Positions 8,687-16,001 of a stretch of 64,000 nucleotides of DNA are shown here, one piece after another (within the stretch, counting starts at the first letter, position 1; every line of letters starts with the position of its first letter). Where the stretch lies: contig CBDEFY010000006.1 of NCBI GenBank assembly GCA_965237595.1, forward strand, positions 186,001 through 250,000, given 5' to 3'. The stretch is from UBA9611 sp965237595. Lineage in GTDB: Bacteria > Chloroflexota > Dehalococcoidia > Lucifugimonadales > UBA3495. Under the pieces are notes generated by a model. The model had not been told where the DNA came from. It did not search any database and saw only the letters and a program-made list of their open reading frames with translations. Both the position numbers and the translations under genes were made by a program.

Positions 8687-9163
8687 TCAAGGAGAAGCCG
8701 GGTATCTCAGTCTCAACCGGCGTGGGGCGGGGTTCAAGCTAATCAGCAATTCCCGCACCTGTTTGGCGTTGTTTAACCGCACCAAGTGAGAACGGCACCG
8801 ACAATCCGACGAGCCAAATCCCGGCGCGGGTAGCGACACCTCGTTTCTGGCGGCGCCGCCGCGGGCCCAAACACACTCCCAACGCTGTCCGTCCGCCAAC
8901 TGCCAGGCCTGGGTCCAGGGTACTTCCGCGCCGAGGTAGTCGGCATGCCAGTGGAGTTTCTTCTCGCGGCTCAGATGCCGGGCCACCCGCGCCCGCAAGC
9001 CACCCAAAGCGCTGCCGAAATAGATGTAGTGGCCCCGGGGAAACTTGACCAAGCCCAGCTTGCCGACAATTACCTTGCGACGGGAAGGAAGACGCAGAAC
9101 CAGGGCGTAGCTGCCTGTCTGGCGGGTCTTTGCCTTTACAGGTTTGGAAGCAGTGTCTGCCAT
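8687..9163 (-). CDS. DUF123 (GIY-YIG-like) protein
   Basis: This protein of about 158 residues has the DUF123 pattern: GSYALVLRLPSRRKVIVGKL, RGHYIYFGSALGGLRARVARHL and HWHADYL. In archaea this domain is often fused to endonuclease III and is thought to be a degenerate GIY-YIG nuclease. The C-terminus has a CxC...H pattern (SDCRCRSHLV), also usual. The start at 9163 (MADTAS) was preferred; the alternative 8 residues upstream runs into a palindromic repeat. A DNA-repair role is inference. Confidence 0.75.
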   Translation of the reverse strand: MADTASKPVKAKTRQTGSYALVLRLPSRRKVIVGKLGLVKFPRGHYIYFGSALGGLRARVARHLSREKKLHWHADYLGAEVPWTQAWQLADGQRWECVWARGGAARNEVSLPAPGFGSSDCRCRSHLVRLNNAKQVRELLISLNPAPRRLRLRYPASP

Positions 9164-9170
9164 TAGACCA

Positions 9171-9213
9171 CCCAGGCGTAGGGGCACGGCAATGCCGTGC
9201 CCCTACGCCTGGG
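9171..9213. repeat. 43-bp perfect palindrome
   Basis: Two 21-base arms (starting CCCAGGCGTAGGGGCACGG...) surround a single A. The right arm overlaps the stop codon of the alcohol dehydrogenase, and the left arm runs to within 8 bases of the DUF123 start. A shorter relative with the same GGGGCACGGCA core is at 45952-45974, so this is a dispersed repeat family. It may also act as an intergenic RNA hairpin. Confidence 0.9.
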
Positions 9214-10231
9214 GTTGGATTATCACCTTTAGGGATGACTGGGCCTCGGCGGTGAGCTTGAACCCCAAGGCCGCTTCTTTCAGTCCCAACCGGTGGCTGA
9301 TCATCGGTCCCACTTGGACCCGGCCGGAACCAATCATATCCAGTGCCGTGGCCAGATCGGCTGGAGCGCCGGCGTAGGTGGTGGTCAGGGTGGCGTCGTT
9401 GCGGAAGAATAGATCGTTCACCGGTACCGAGATGTTTACTCCCGGTTCGGTGGGGGCGAAGAACAACACCGTGCCGCCCCGGTCCACCGAGTCCAACCCC
9501 TGCTGCAACGCCGGCGGCGCTCCGGTGCAGACGATGACCAAGTCGGCCAGACGGCCGTCGTTCACCTCGCGGAGCCGGGCCGGAACGTCCTCGGTGGCCA
9601 GAAATGTGAAATCGGCCCCCAGGTTCTTGGCAGCCTCCAACCGGGCCGGGACCATGTCGGTGGCCACGATGCGGCCGGCGCCCAAGGCCCTGGCCAGATT
9701 GATGTGCAGCAGTCCGGCCAGGCCGCTGCCCAGAACGATGACGGTCTGTCCGGGCTGGATGTTGGCCCGGCGCTGGCCCCGGTAAACGCAGGCCAACGGC
9801 TCGGCAAACGACGCTTCATCAAAAGATAGGCCGTTGGGCATGGTGAACACGCCCCGGTCGACGTTGATGGCCGGGACCCGCAGGTACTCGGAGAACCCGC
9901 CGGGGTCGAAGGTGGTCTCCCGGAGGGTGTCGCAGACGGTGTGATGACCGCTCAGGCAGTAGTGGCAGGCGTTGCAGGGTACGTGATGGGTAACGACCAT
10001 CCGGTCGCCCTCTTTGAACCGGTCAACCCCGGCCCCTGCCTGGACCACGGTCCCGGCCACCTCGTGCCCCAGGACCATGGGAGCTTTCTGGATGCGGTAC
10101 CACTCCATGACGTCGCTGCCGCAGATGCCGCTGGCCTCCACCTTCACCAGCAACTCGCCGGGGCCGATCTTCGGCACCGGCATCTCTTCCACCCGAACGT
10201 CGTGGTTGTTGTAGTACATGGCGACACGCAT
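9203..10231 (-). CDS. zinc-dependent alcohol dehydrogenase (MDR family)
   Basis: This protein of about 342 residues oxidises an alcohol with NAD(P). Catalytic zinc ligands are C37, H56 and E57 (ICGSD, LGHEVAG). The structural zinc lobe is C86, C89, C92 and C100. The Rossmann loop is VIVLGSGLAGLLHINLA. It resembles sorbitol/threonine-dehydrogenase-like members. The ATG at 10231 was chosen because GGAAG lies about 10 bases upstream; a GTG four codons earlier is too close to that site. Substrate unknown. Confidence 0.87.
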   Translation of the reverse strand: MRVAMYYNNHDVRVEEMPVPKIGPGELLVKVEASGICGSDVMEWYRIQKAPMVLGHEVAGTVVQAGAGVDRFKEGDRMVVTHHVPCNACHYCLSGHHTVCDTLRETTFDPGGFSEYLRVPAINVDRGVFTMPNGLSFDEASFAEPLACVYRGQRRANIQPGQTVIVLGSGLAGLLHINLARALGAGRIVATDMVPARLEAAKNLGADFTFLATEDVPARLREVNDGRLADLVIVCTGAPPALQQGLDSVDRGGTVLFFAPTEPGVNISVPVNDLFFRNDATLTTTYAGAPADLATALDMIGSGRVQVGPMISHRLGLKEAALGFKLTAEAQSSLKVIIQPQA

Positions 10232-10327
10232 TTCAGTTAACACTTCCTAATCGATAATCGGCGATGCCATCACCGTTCGTGGTGTCCTTCCTAGGAAAGG
10301 CGTCGAACCATGAACGCGCCGAAGTCA

Positions 10328-10360
10328 GAGTCCTTCGACGGAGCTCAGGACGAACGGATA
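10328..10360. repeat. dispersed repeat of the TTCGAC...GCTCA...GACGAACGG type
   Basis: The stretch CCTTCGACGGAGCTCAGGA followed by CGAACGG matches a widespread intergenic repeat pattern, and its relative at 57737-57788 forms a full inverted repeat. It sits between the alcohol dehydrogenase and the aldolase. Confidence 0.6.
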
Positions 10361-10420
10361 ACCTAAACGGGAACGTCCAAACTGGTCACTACGACTCTGA
10401 ACAATCGCGAATAAAGGGAC

Positions 10421-11242
10421 CTATGCCGGCAGCGAAGCGACCCGGCCGTTGCCGGCCTTGACGCTGTCGAAGACCTCTTGGGCCTCCGCCACCGTGCCGT
10501 TCTCGTGGACGATGTGGCGCAGCGCCCGGATCATGGGCACCGGGAGCTCGCTCTGCCAGATGTTCCGGCCCAGGTTGATGCCGATGGAGCCGTTGTCCAT
10601 GCCGTCCTTGACGAACTCCAAGACCTCCTGCTCCGTGTCGGCCTGGGGTCCGCCGGCCATCATGACCGGCACCGGGCAACCGGCAACCACCTTGTCGAAG
10701 TCTTCGCACCAATAGGTCTTGACCACCTTGGCGCCCAACTCGGCGCAGATGCGGCAGCAGAGGGCCAGGTACCGGGAGTCCCGCTTCTCCAGTTCTTTGC
10801 CCACGGCGGTTACAGCCATCACCGGGATGCCGTATTTCTCACCCTCGTCCACCAGCTTGCCCAGGTTGAGCAGGGATTCCTTTTCATACTCGGTGCCGAT
10901 GAAGATCGAGATGCCCACCGCGGCCACGTTTAGGCGTACAGCATCTTCCATGGACGTGGTGATTCCCTCGTTGGCTAGGTCGGCGCCCACCATGCTGGTG
11001 CCGCCGGATGCCCTTAGAATCACCGGCTTGTCCATCGCCGGGTCGACTACGGCCCGCAACACCCCGCGGGTTACGAAGAGGGCGTCGGCATAGGGAAGCA
11101 GGGGTTTGATAGTCTCGCCCGGTTGCTCCAGCATCCGGGTTGGGCCCTGAAAATACCCATGGTCGATGGGCAAGAACATGCAATGGCCGTCGGGTTGAAT
11201 CAATCGCGCCATTCGGTTCGCCATTCCCCAGTCCATATCCAT
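10421..11242 (-). CDS. class I aldolase/thiolase of the LsrF-FbaB family
   Basis: This protein of about 273 residues belongs to the DeoC/LacD-like Schiff-base aldolase fold, closest in pattern to LsrF and archaeal-type FBP aldolase. LPIDHGYFQGPT is the first active-site loop and AKVVKTYWCEDF carries the expected Schiff-base Lys. PVMMAGGPQADTEQEVLEFV and GINLGRNIWQ form the phosphate-binding end. The ATG at 11242 follows GGAGAGG. LsrF acts on phosphorylated AI-2, but no other lsr genes are present, so the substrate is open. Confidence 0.8.
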   Translation of the reverse strand: MDMDWGMANRMARLIQPDGHCMFLPIDHGYFQGPTRMLEQPGETIKPLLPYADALFVTRGVLRAVVDPAMDKPVILRASGGTSMVGADLANEGITTSMEDAVRLNVAAVGISIFIGTEYEKESLLNLGKLVDEGEKYGIPVMAVTAVGKELEKRDSRYLALCCRICAELGAKVVKTYWCEDFDKVVAGCPVPVMMAGGPQADTEQEVLEFVKDGMDNGSIGINLGRNIWQSELPVPMIRALRHIVHENGTVAEAQEVFDSVKAGNGRVASLPA

Positions 11243-11359
11243 ACCTCTCCGTTGTTTGAATCTCCTGGGCTTTGTGTCTGCCGGGTTTTTAACCACTCGA
11301 GCCCTTGGCCCCGGTCAGTCCAATCTTATGTTGACTGGGCTCCGGGGATATTATCTCCG

Positions 11360-12274
11360 CTACCGGGCCGGGTAACAAGATGGAAACGAGACGTGGCTAC
11401 CCGGTGTTGTCCCCTTTTTTCTGGGTTCCCAGGTGATGAGCACCTGACGGACGTCCGGCAGCCACTGCGGGACGAAACCATCCGCACCCTCCTCAAACAA
11501 TTCTTGGAAGTGCTCCCGCACCACCGCTCCTCCTCGGTCCCGATGATGGGGCGCGAGCCAACTGCCCGACAACGCCACCTCCATGGCGTCCTCCTTGGTC
11601 TGCGGATAGGAGGGGGGCTGGGGCGTGCCGTTCACTAACGTCGCCTGGTGGAGAAACCTGATGTCGGGGAGGATACCCATCTCCCAAAGGGCCGGCAGCA
11701 AGTGGGTATGGCCGGGGACCACGGCCTGTTCCTCGCCATAGACCATCTCGAACAATCTGGCGTTGTGTATCGGGTTGGGCACGCTCCAATTTGCGATGAT
11801 GACCCGGCGGTGAGCGGCCGCTTCGAGATTGCCAACGAAGCGGCCGATTTCGCGGACAAAATAGGTCACGTTGGCCGCATGTACTACGTCGCCCTGCACG
11901 CCGTCTTGCGTCACGTCTACATCCAGCCAGTCGGATAGCACAAACTTGGCATTTGAGATCCCAGCCTCGGCCATGGACTCCTGGAACTCATGGCCCATCC
12001 CGGGGGAGGGGTCAACGTTCATTACCTGGCGGCAACGAAGCGCCATGGGCAGAGAGAGCCTTCCCGCCCCTCCACCGGCGTCCACGAACACGTCGTCCGG
12101 CCTTACAAATGAAGCAAGGACCTGGAATTTGTCGTCCATCTCCCGCTTGGGGTCGTCCCGAAACCGCTTGGCGGTCACCCCGCCCCAAATATCCGGAAGA
12201 AGCGGGCTTTGAAGCCGCTCCCGCTGGGAATCTACGGCGTCTATCAAGGCTGCGTAATCTTCGACCGCGCCCAT
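11360..12274 (-). CDS. class I SAM-dependent methyltransferase
   Basis: This 304-residue protein has SAM motif I at VDAGGGAGRLSLPMA (about 64-78) and the acid end of strand 2 at QVMNVDPSP. The segment ANVTYFVREIGRFV corresponds to the motif around strand 4. The C-terminal half does not match a family I can name, so the substrate is unknown. It is separated from the aldolase by 117 bases and is divergent from the LigB gene at 12501. Confidence 0.78.
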   Translation of the reverse strand: MGAVEDYAALIDAVDSQRERLQSPLLPDIWGGVTAKRFRDDPKREMDDKFQVLASFVRPDDVFVDAGGGAGRLSLPMALRCRQVMNVDPSPGMGHEFQESMAEAGISNAKFVLSDWLDVDVTQDGVQGDVVHAANVTYFVREIGRFVGNLEAAAHRRVIIANWSVPNPIHNARLFEMVYGEEQAVVPGHTHLLPALWEMGILPDIRFLHQATLVNGTPQPPSYPQTKEDAMEVALSGSWLAPHHRDRGGAVVREHFQELFEEGADGFVPQWLPDVRQVLITWEPRKKGTTPGSHVSFPSCYPAR

Positions 12275-12408
12275 CTATCCTCCACGTGGTCAACTTTAGG
12301 CGGTATTATCGCCTCGTCCCCCTCACAGGACATGCCAGGACCGGTTGTGCGATTCCGTCGGCATATTCGGCATCGGCGCCGTTTGCTGCGTAAGAACTCT
12401 CTATATTC

Positions 12409-12437
12409 TTGACACTACCATCGCCCTCTGCTACAAC
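12409..12437 (+). promoter_or_regulatory. predicted sigma-70 promoter for the LigB gene
   Basis: TTGACA (12409-12414) and TACAAC (12432-12437) are separated by 17 bases. The -10 box ends 63 bases before the ATG at 12501. The -35 is a perfect consensus and the spacing is ideal. Confidence 0.6.
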
Positions 12438-12500
12438 CAAACGAAATCCCGATACTAAACATCAGGTAATAGCCGTTAGGCACCCATCAGGAGGCCGACC

Positions 12501-13565
12501 ATGGGCGAGATTCTAGGAGCCGGCATCACTCATTACCCGCCGCTAATCATCCCGGACGAGGACCGGGCCTTCCCACTGACCCGCACCCTGCAGCACAATG
12601 ACAAGGTCCCCGAGGAGATGAAGATTCCCACGAACTGGCCCGTGCCCATGCGGGTGGAGTACGGCGAAGACGAAGGCTTTAAGTCGGCCCAGAAACACCG
12701 CGAACGGCTGCTCAAAGGGTTCCTGGAGATACGCACGGCCATTGACGACTTCAGTCCCGATGTCATTCTCATCTGGGGCGACGACCAGTACGAGAACTTC
12801 AAAGAGGACATCATCCCGGCCTTCTGCGTGCTGGCTTACGACCAGTTCGAGGGAGCTCCCTTCAACAACCGCGACGGCAGTTACCGCCGCAACGTGTGGG
12901 ACGAGCCCCAAGAAAAGACCTTCGTGTACCAGGGGGCTCCTCAGGCGGGCCGTGCCCTGGCCGGCGGTCTGATCGATGAGGGCTTCGACATTGCCTATGC
13001 CTACCAGCCCCTCCACGAAAAAGGCCTGGGCCACGCCTTCCTGAACACCCTGCTGTACTTGGACTACGACCGAAAGGGCTTCGACCTTCCTGTCTTGCCC
13101 ATAGCCGTGAACTGCTACGGCAGCAGCGTAATCCGCAACCGGGGTGGCGCCATCACCCAGAAAGTAAATGGCGTCGAACTGCCCTTCGACCCTCCAGGCC
13201 CTTCGCCCAAGCGGTGTATGGAGCTTGGCGCCGCCACCGCCAGGGTGCTGAAAGACAGCCCGTACCGGGTAGCCTTGGTGGCTTCATCTAGTTGGTCCCA
13301 CGCCTTCCTCACCCCCAAGAACCATTACCTGTGGCCCGACATGGATTCGGACCGCAGCCGCTTCGAGGAACTGCGCGACGGGGACTACGGCGCCTGGAAA
13401 CGGATCTCCACCGACCAGATAGAGGACGCCGGCCAGCAGGAGTTGTTGAACTGGATGTGCCTGGCCGGGGCCATGCAGGAGATGGGCCGGAAGCCCGAGA
13501 TTTTGGACTATGTGGAAACCTACGTCTTCAACTCCAACAAATGCCTGGCGCTGTTCCAGCCGTAG
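12501..13565 (+). CDS. LigB-type class III extradiol dioxygenase, paralogue 1
   Basis: This 354-residue protein has the LigB/protocatechuate-4,5-dioxygenase catalytic-subunit fold, which cleaves catecholic rings with non-haem Fe(II). The N-terminal GAGITHYPPLI places a His at residue 11, as in the family. IWGDDQYENF, NCYGSSVIRNRGGAIT and SSWSHAFLTPKN follow the usual order of the second His and acid region. AGGAGG lies before the ATG. A closely similar paralogue is at 16002, on the far side of a transposon. The ring substrate is unknown. Confidence 0.85.
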   Translation: MGEILGAGITHYPPLIIPDEDRAFPLTRTLQHNDKVPEEMKIPTNWPVPMRVEYGEDEGFKSAQKHRERLLKGFLEIRTAIDDFSPDVILIWGDDQYENFKEDIIPAFCVLAYDQFEGAPFNNRDGSYRRNVWDEPQEKTFVYQGAPQAGRALAGGLIDEGFDIAYAYQPLHEKGLGHAFLNTLLYLDYDRKGFDLPVLPIAVNCYGSSVIRNRGGAITQKVNGVELPFDPPGPSPKRCMELGAATARVLKDSPYRVALVASSSWSHAFLTPKNHYLWPDMDSDRSRFEELRDGDYGAWKRISTDQIEDAGQQELLNWMCLAGAMQEMGRKPEILDYVETYVFNSNKCLALFQP

Positions 13566-13580
13566 CATCGACACAATGTC

Positions 13581-13603
13581 CCTTCCCCCGCATCGGGGGA
13601 AGG
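13581..13603. repeat. CCTTCCCCCG hairpin repeat, interrupted by a transposon
   Basis: Ten-base arms (CCTTCCCCCG / CGGGGGAAGG) surround CAT. Relatives occur at 33476 and 42674. The right side, GGGGAAGGTT, is duplicated at 15913-15922, so the transposon at 13606-15912 appears to have landed inside this repeat. Confidence 0.85.
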
Positions 13604-13623
13604 TTGGCTTTGCACCAAAAGTC

Positions 13624-14655
13624 TTATTCCCAGGACACTTTTGGAACAACTGGCTCTTCTGTTCCAAAAGTCTCGGTGTCAAATGCCGGCTCGATGCCCA
13701 ATTCGAACATGCTCGAAACGAGCACGACGATATTATGACACAAGATTTTAGCCAGCACTTCGTTGACTTGGGCCACTGGCGTCTTGGAGCGAACCGCCCC
13801 ACCGAACTTGGCCTTAATCATCGAAAACGTAGTCTCCACGTTGCTGCGCTTGTGATACCTAGCCGAAAATTCGGCTCGGTTCAAGTTGTAGAAGTGGAAG
13901 GCCCGTTCCCACAGGCCGTCACGCTTATGATGGCCGCTGTGGGCCACGGAGTTGGTCTTGAAAGGGATGTAAGCTGTTCCGCCAACTGCCTGGACTTCTC
14001 GGAGGTTCTGCCTGCTCAGATAAGCCTTGTCGCCGGAGACTTCATTGACCGTGAAGTTCTGCGCGGTGGTTTTAACGAACGGAGCCAGGTAGGGCGAGTC
14101 CGCGCTCATGGTGGTGGTCGCTTCACACGAAGTGATGATATTCGTGGAAACACCGCACATTACATGTACCTTGACCCACTGGGCTTCCTTAATCATCTTG
14201 GCCCATTTGTTGTCGAACCACCGGTGGTAGACGGATGTAGCAAAGCCGCTGGAGTCAACGGCAAAGTCTGTTTCCACAGACTTGAGCGGAAGTGCACTCT
14301 GTTCAATCAGGGATTTCAGCAAAGGGGCCAGGTCGGGATTCTCCAGATGCCGGAATGTGCTGGTGAACGACGGGACGTTGTCCAAAAGTCCTTTGTCATG
14401 GGCGTTTCGGAAATCCGTCATCGCCCGTCTACCCGACATGGTGGAATAGACCTTAAGACCGATGCCAAAAACTACGTCGGAGAGAGGGAGCCGGGGACGG
14501 CCAAAGGTTTGTGGCGGTTGCTCGATGGTATCGCAGAGATCACGAAGCAAAGCGACGAATCGTTCTTCTTCGTGCGTCTGTGCCGCGTTGTAAGCTGGCC
14601 AATCCTGGGAATAAGTCTTCCGTGGTTGGGGGAGTGTAGCCGTGGTACTATGAAT
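13624..14655 (-). CDS. IS4-superfamily DDE transposase
   Basis: A transposase of about 340 residues. DFAVDSSGFATSVYHRWF holds the first Asp, VSGDKAYLSRQNLREV the second, and YHKRSNVETTFSMIK fits the Y-(2)-R-(3)-E-(6)-K signature exactly. Homology-like sequence (RKTYSQDWPAYNAAQ) extends upstream of the first TTG (14550) to near 14640, but no ATG, GTG or TTG exists there before a stop. The true start is uncertain; ATT at 14655 is the earliest reasonable choice. The stop lies 18 bases inside the left end. Confidence 0.8.
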   Translation of the reverse strand: MHSTTATLPQPRKTYSQDWPAYNAAQTHEEERFVALLRDLCDTIEQPPQTFGRPRLPLSDVVFGIGLKVYSTMSGRRAMTDFRNAHDKGLLDNVPSFTSTFRHLENPDLAPLLKSLIEQSALPLKSVETDFAVDSSGFATSVYHRWFDNKWAKMIKEAQWVKVHVMCGVSTNIITSCEATTTMSADSPYLAPFVKTTAQNFTVNEVSGDKAYLSRQNLREVQAVGGTAYIPFKTNSVAHSGHHKRDGLWERAFHFYNLNRAEFSARYHKRSNVETTFSMIKAKFGGAVRSKTPVAQVNEVLAKILCHNIVVLVSSMFELGIEPAFDTETFGTEEPVVPKVSWE

Positions 14656-14900
14656 GAGCGATAGTCATGGTGGAGTTACAGCCTCCATCTTGATTAGGGA
14701 GCGGCGGTGTTTCGGCACCGTTTGCTCCCGACGTGACTATATTATCGCCGATTTCAGCGAAAAAATCAAGCTGAATCGCGTCATTTCGGTGCCAATTAGG
14801 TGCGTGTTCTGGAGGATTTCGACGTACAGCGGCTCTGCTGCACATAAAATAGTTAACTCCCGCCGCCCTATGGCGCAAGTCGTCGGGCTGCGTGGCGTTA

Positions 14901-14989
14901 TGGTGCCGAGGGCGGGGCTTGAACCCGCAAGGCGGAAAACCGCCGGTGGTTTTCAAGACCACTGCGTTTACCAATTTCGCCACCCCGGC
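14901..14989 (-). tRNA. tRNA with UGA anticodon (serine) on a leucine-like type II body
   Basis: This 89-nt tRNA includes an encoded CCA. The acceptor GCCGGGG pairs with CCTCGGC (one G-U pair). The D arm is GCG/CGC, the anticodon stem GTGGT/ACCAC and the loop CTTGAAA, giving anticodon UGA, which reads the serine codon UCA. The variable arm is GGCGG-TTTT-CCGCC and the T arm GCGGG/CCCGC. The D loop, the two unpaired bases after the variable stem and discriminator A73 resemble leucine rather than serine tRNAs. It lies within the transposon. Confidence 0.9.
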
Positions 14990-15040
14990 ATGCATCAGCG
15001 GCGCGGTTATGTCTTTGCGGGCTGGCCGCGCCGTTTCTTA

Positions 15041-15496
15041 TCAAAAGGGCAGGTCATCAGCTTTGTACTCGAAGGTGTTACGAGCAATCTTTGTAAAACG
15101 GTCCGCACTGGAAAGGACCGTTCCGATAACCGCAAAGGGTTGTTTTACGCCAAGGTCAAGCCCCTGGCTGTGCAGTTCCTCAAGCACACACTGTACCTTA
15201 ACCAATTCGTTGCTAGGCGGAAGGCGTCGCCAAACAGCCAGTGCAGCTTCAACTATCAATCTAGGGCGCTCGGACGTTTCAACAGTATCGAAATGTGGAT
15301 CGTGGTTAAGGTCACTGGCCTCTACATTAGCGGTATCTTGCAGATAAGTACCAAGCGCAGTGATGGCCGAGAGCTGGTTTTTCAGCCTATCGAACTCGGC
15401 GTCTATCTCTTGCAACAGTTCACCGCCAAGGTCGTAAGCTGCTTGCTCACCCTCCATAGTCCAGGTGTTCATCATTTCCTTTACATAGTCACGCAT
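15041..15496 (-). CDS. 151-residue hypothetical protein in the tRNA-carrying transposon
   Basis: No known family. The first two thirds are helical and acidic (GGELLQEIDAEFDRLKNQL). The end (LDLGVKQPFAVIGTVLSSADRFTKIARNTFEYK) has the look of a winged-helix or HARE-like tail, in which PxxVIGxxLS...F+++..G/NTF is typical. It is divergently arranged with the 67-residue HTH gene, across an inverted repeat, and the tRNA lies 51 bases downstream on the same strand. It could be a regulator or cargo protein; this is inference. Confidence 0.5.
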   Translation of the reverse strand: MRDYVKEMMNTWTMEGEQAAYDLGGELLQEIDAEFDRLKNQLSAITALGTYLQDTANVEASDLNHDPHFDTVETSERPRLIVEAALAVWRRLPPSNELVKVQCVLEELHSQGLDLGVKQPFAVIGTVLSSADRFTKIARNTFEYKADDLPF

Positions 15497-15548
15497 GTGT
15501 CATATCTCCGCACTGATAGTTACAGTACCCAGTGCCAACTGCGTGAGT

Positions 15549-15572
15549 ATACTACATTACTGTCAGTAGTAT
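15549..15572. promoter_or_regulatory. inverted repeat in a divergent intergenic region, candidate operator
   Basis: ATACTAC and GTAGTAT are perfect inverted repeats 10 bases apart. They end 8 bases before the excisionase-like ATG and lie in the 83-bp gap between the two divergent cargo genes. This is a fitting place for binding by the HTH protein itself. Confidence 0.45.
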
Positions 15573-15579
15573 CACCACT

Positions 15580-15783
15580 ATGATAAGAGAGTACGTCTAC
15601 ACGATCCAAGAGGCAGCAGATGTTCTTGCGGTCAATCGGGAGACAGTGAGGCGGTGGATGGTGGCCGGAAAACTCGCAGGAGAGAATATTGGTGGTGCCG
15701 TGCTATTGCCTCGGTGGGCCGTTGAAATGATTAAGCAAGAACGACAAACGAGAAGCCAAAAGCAACGCCGGGGTAAGAAATAA
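15580..15783 (+). CDS. excisionase/MerR-like DNA-binding protein
   Basis: This 67-residue protein has a single helix-turn-helix of the excisionase family. YTIQEAADVLAVNRETVRRWMVAGKLAGENIGG is the usual EAA.L.V...TV.RW...G.L pattern, followed by a short strand and a very basic tail (RQTRSQKQRRGKK). Such proteins are recombination directionality factors or small regulators. Its place inside an IS4-type transposon that has no tyrosine recombinase favours a regulatory role, an inference. Confidence 0.75.
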   Translation: MIREYVYTIQEAADVLAVNRETVRRWMVAGKLAGENIGGAVLLPRWAVEMIKQERQTRSQKQRRGKK

Positions 15784-16001
15784 CGTGGCTCTTACTTTTG
15801 ATTCAACATGGACTTTAGGTGCAAAGCCCGTGGGAGATATAAAGTAGGGGTTCGTGACCTTTTGGAACAACCGACCGACTTTAGGAACAGATGCTACTTA
15901 TGGAGCAAAGCCGGGGAAGGTTAGGATGGGGGCCACCCCTCACCTAAGCCGTCTCAGAGCAGGAACCAAAATCCAAAAATTCCTACCTTCGGAGCAATAA
16001 A

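Larger units (their letters stand above)
13606..15912. mobile_element. 2.3-kb IS4-superfamily transposon carrying a tRNA and two cargo genes
   Basis: Inverted ends GGCTTTGCACCAAAAGT (13606-13622) and its complement at 15896-15912 match at 15 of 17 positions. The element is flanked by an identical 10-bp direct repeat, GGGGAAGGTT (13596-13605 and 15913-15922), the target-duplication size known for IS4-type elements. Inside are a YREK-motif transposase, a type II tRNA gene, a 151-residue gene and a divergent excisionase-like gene. The element separates the two LigB paralogues. Confidence 0.75.

Noticed and set aside
13510..14664. A 384-codon plus-strand frame
   Set aside because: It is antisense to the YREK transposase, whose motifs are clear.
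14648..14995. A 115-codon minus-strand frame
   Set aside because: Its best-looking part (VAKLVNAVVLKTTGG...) is the tRNA read as protein, a known artefact.
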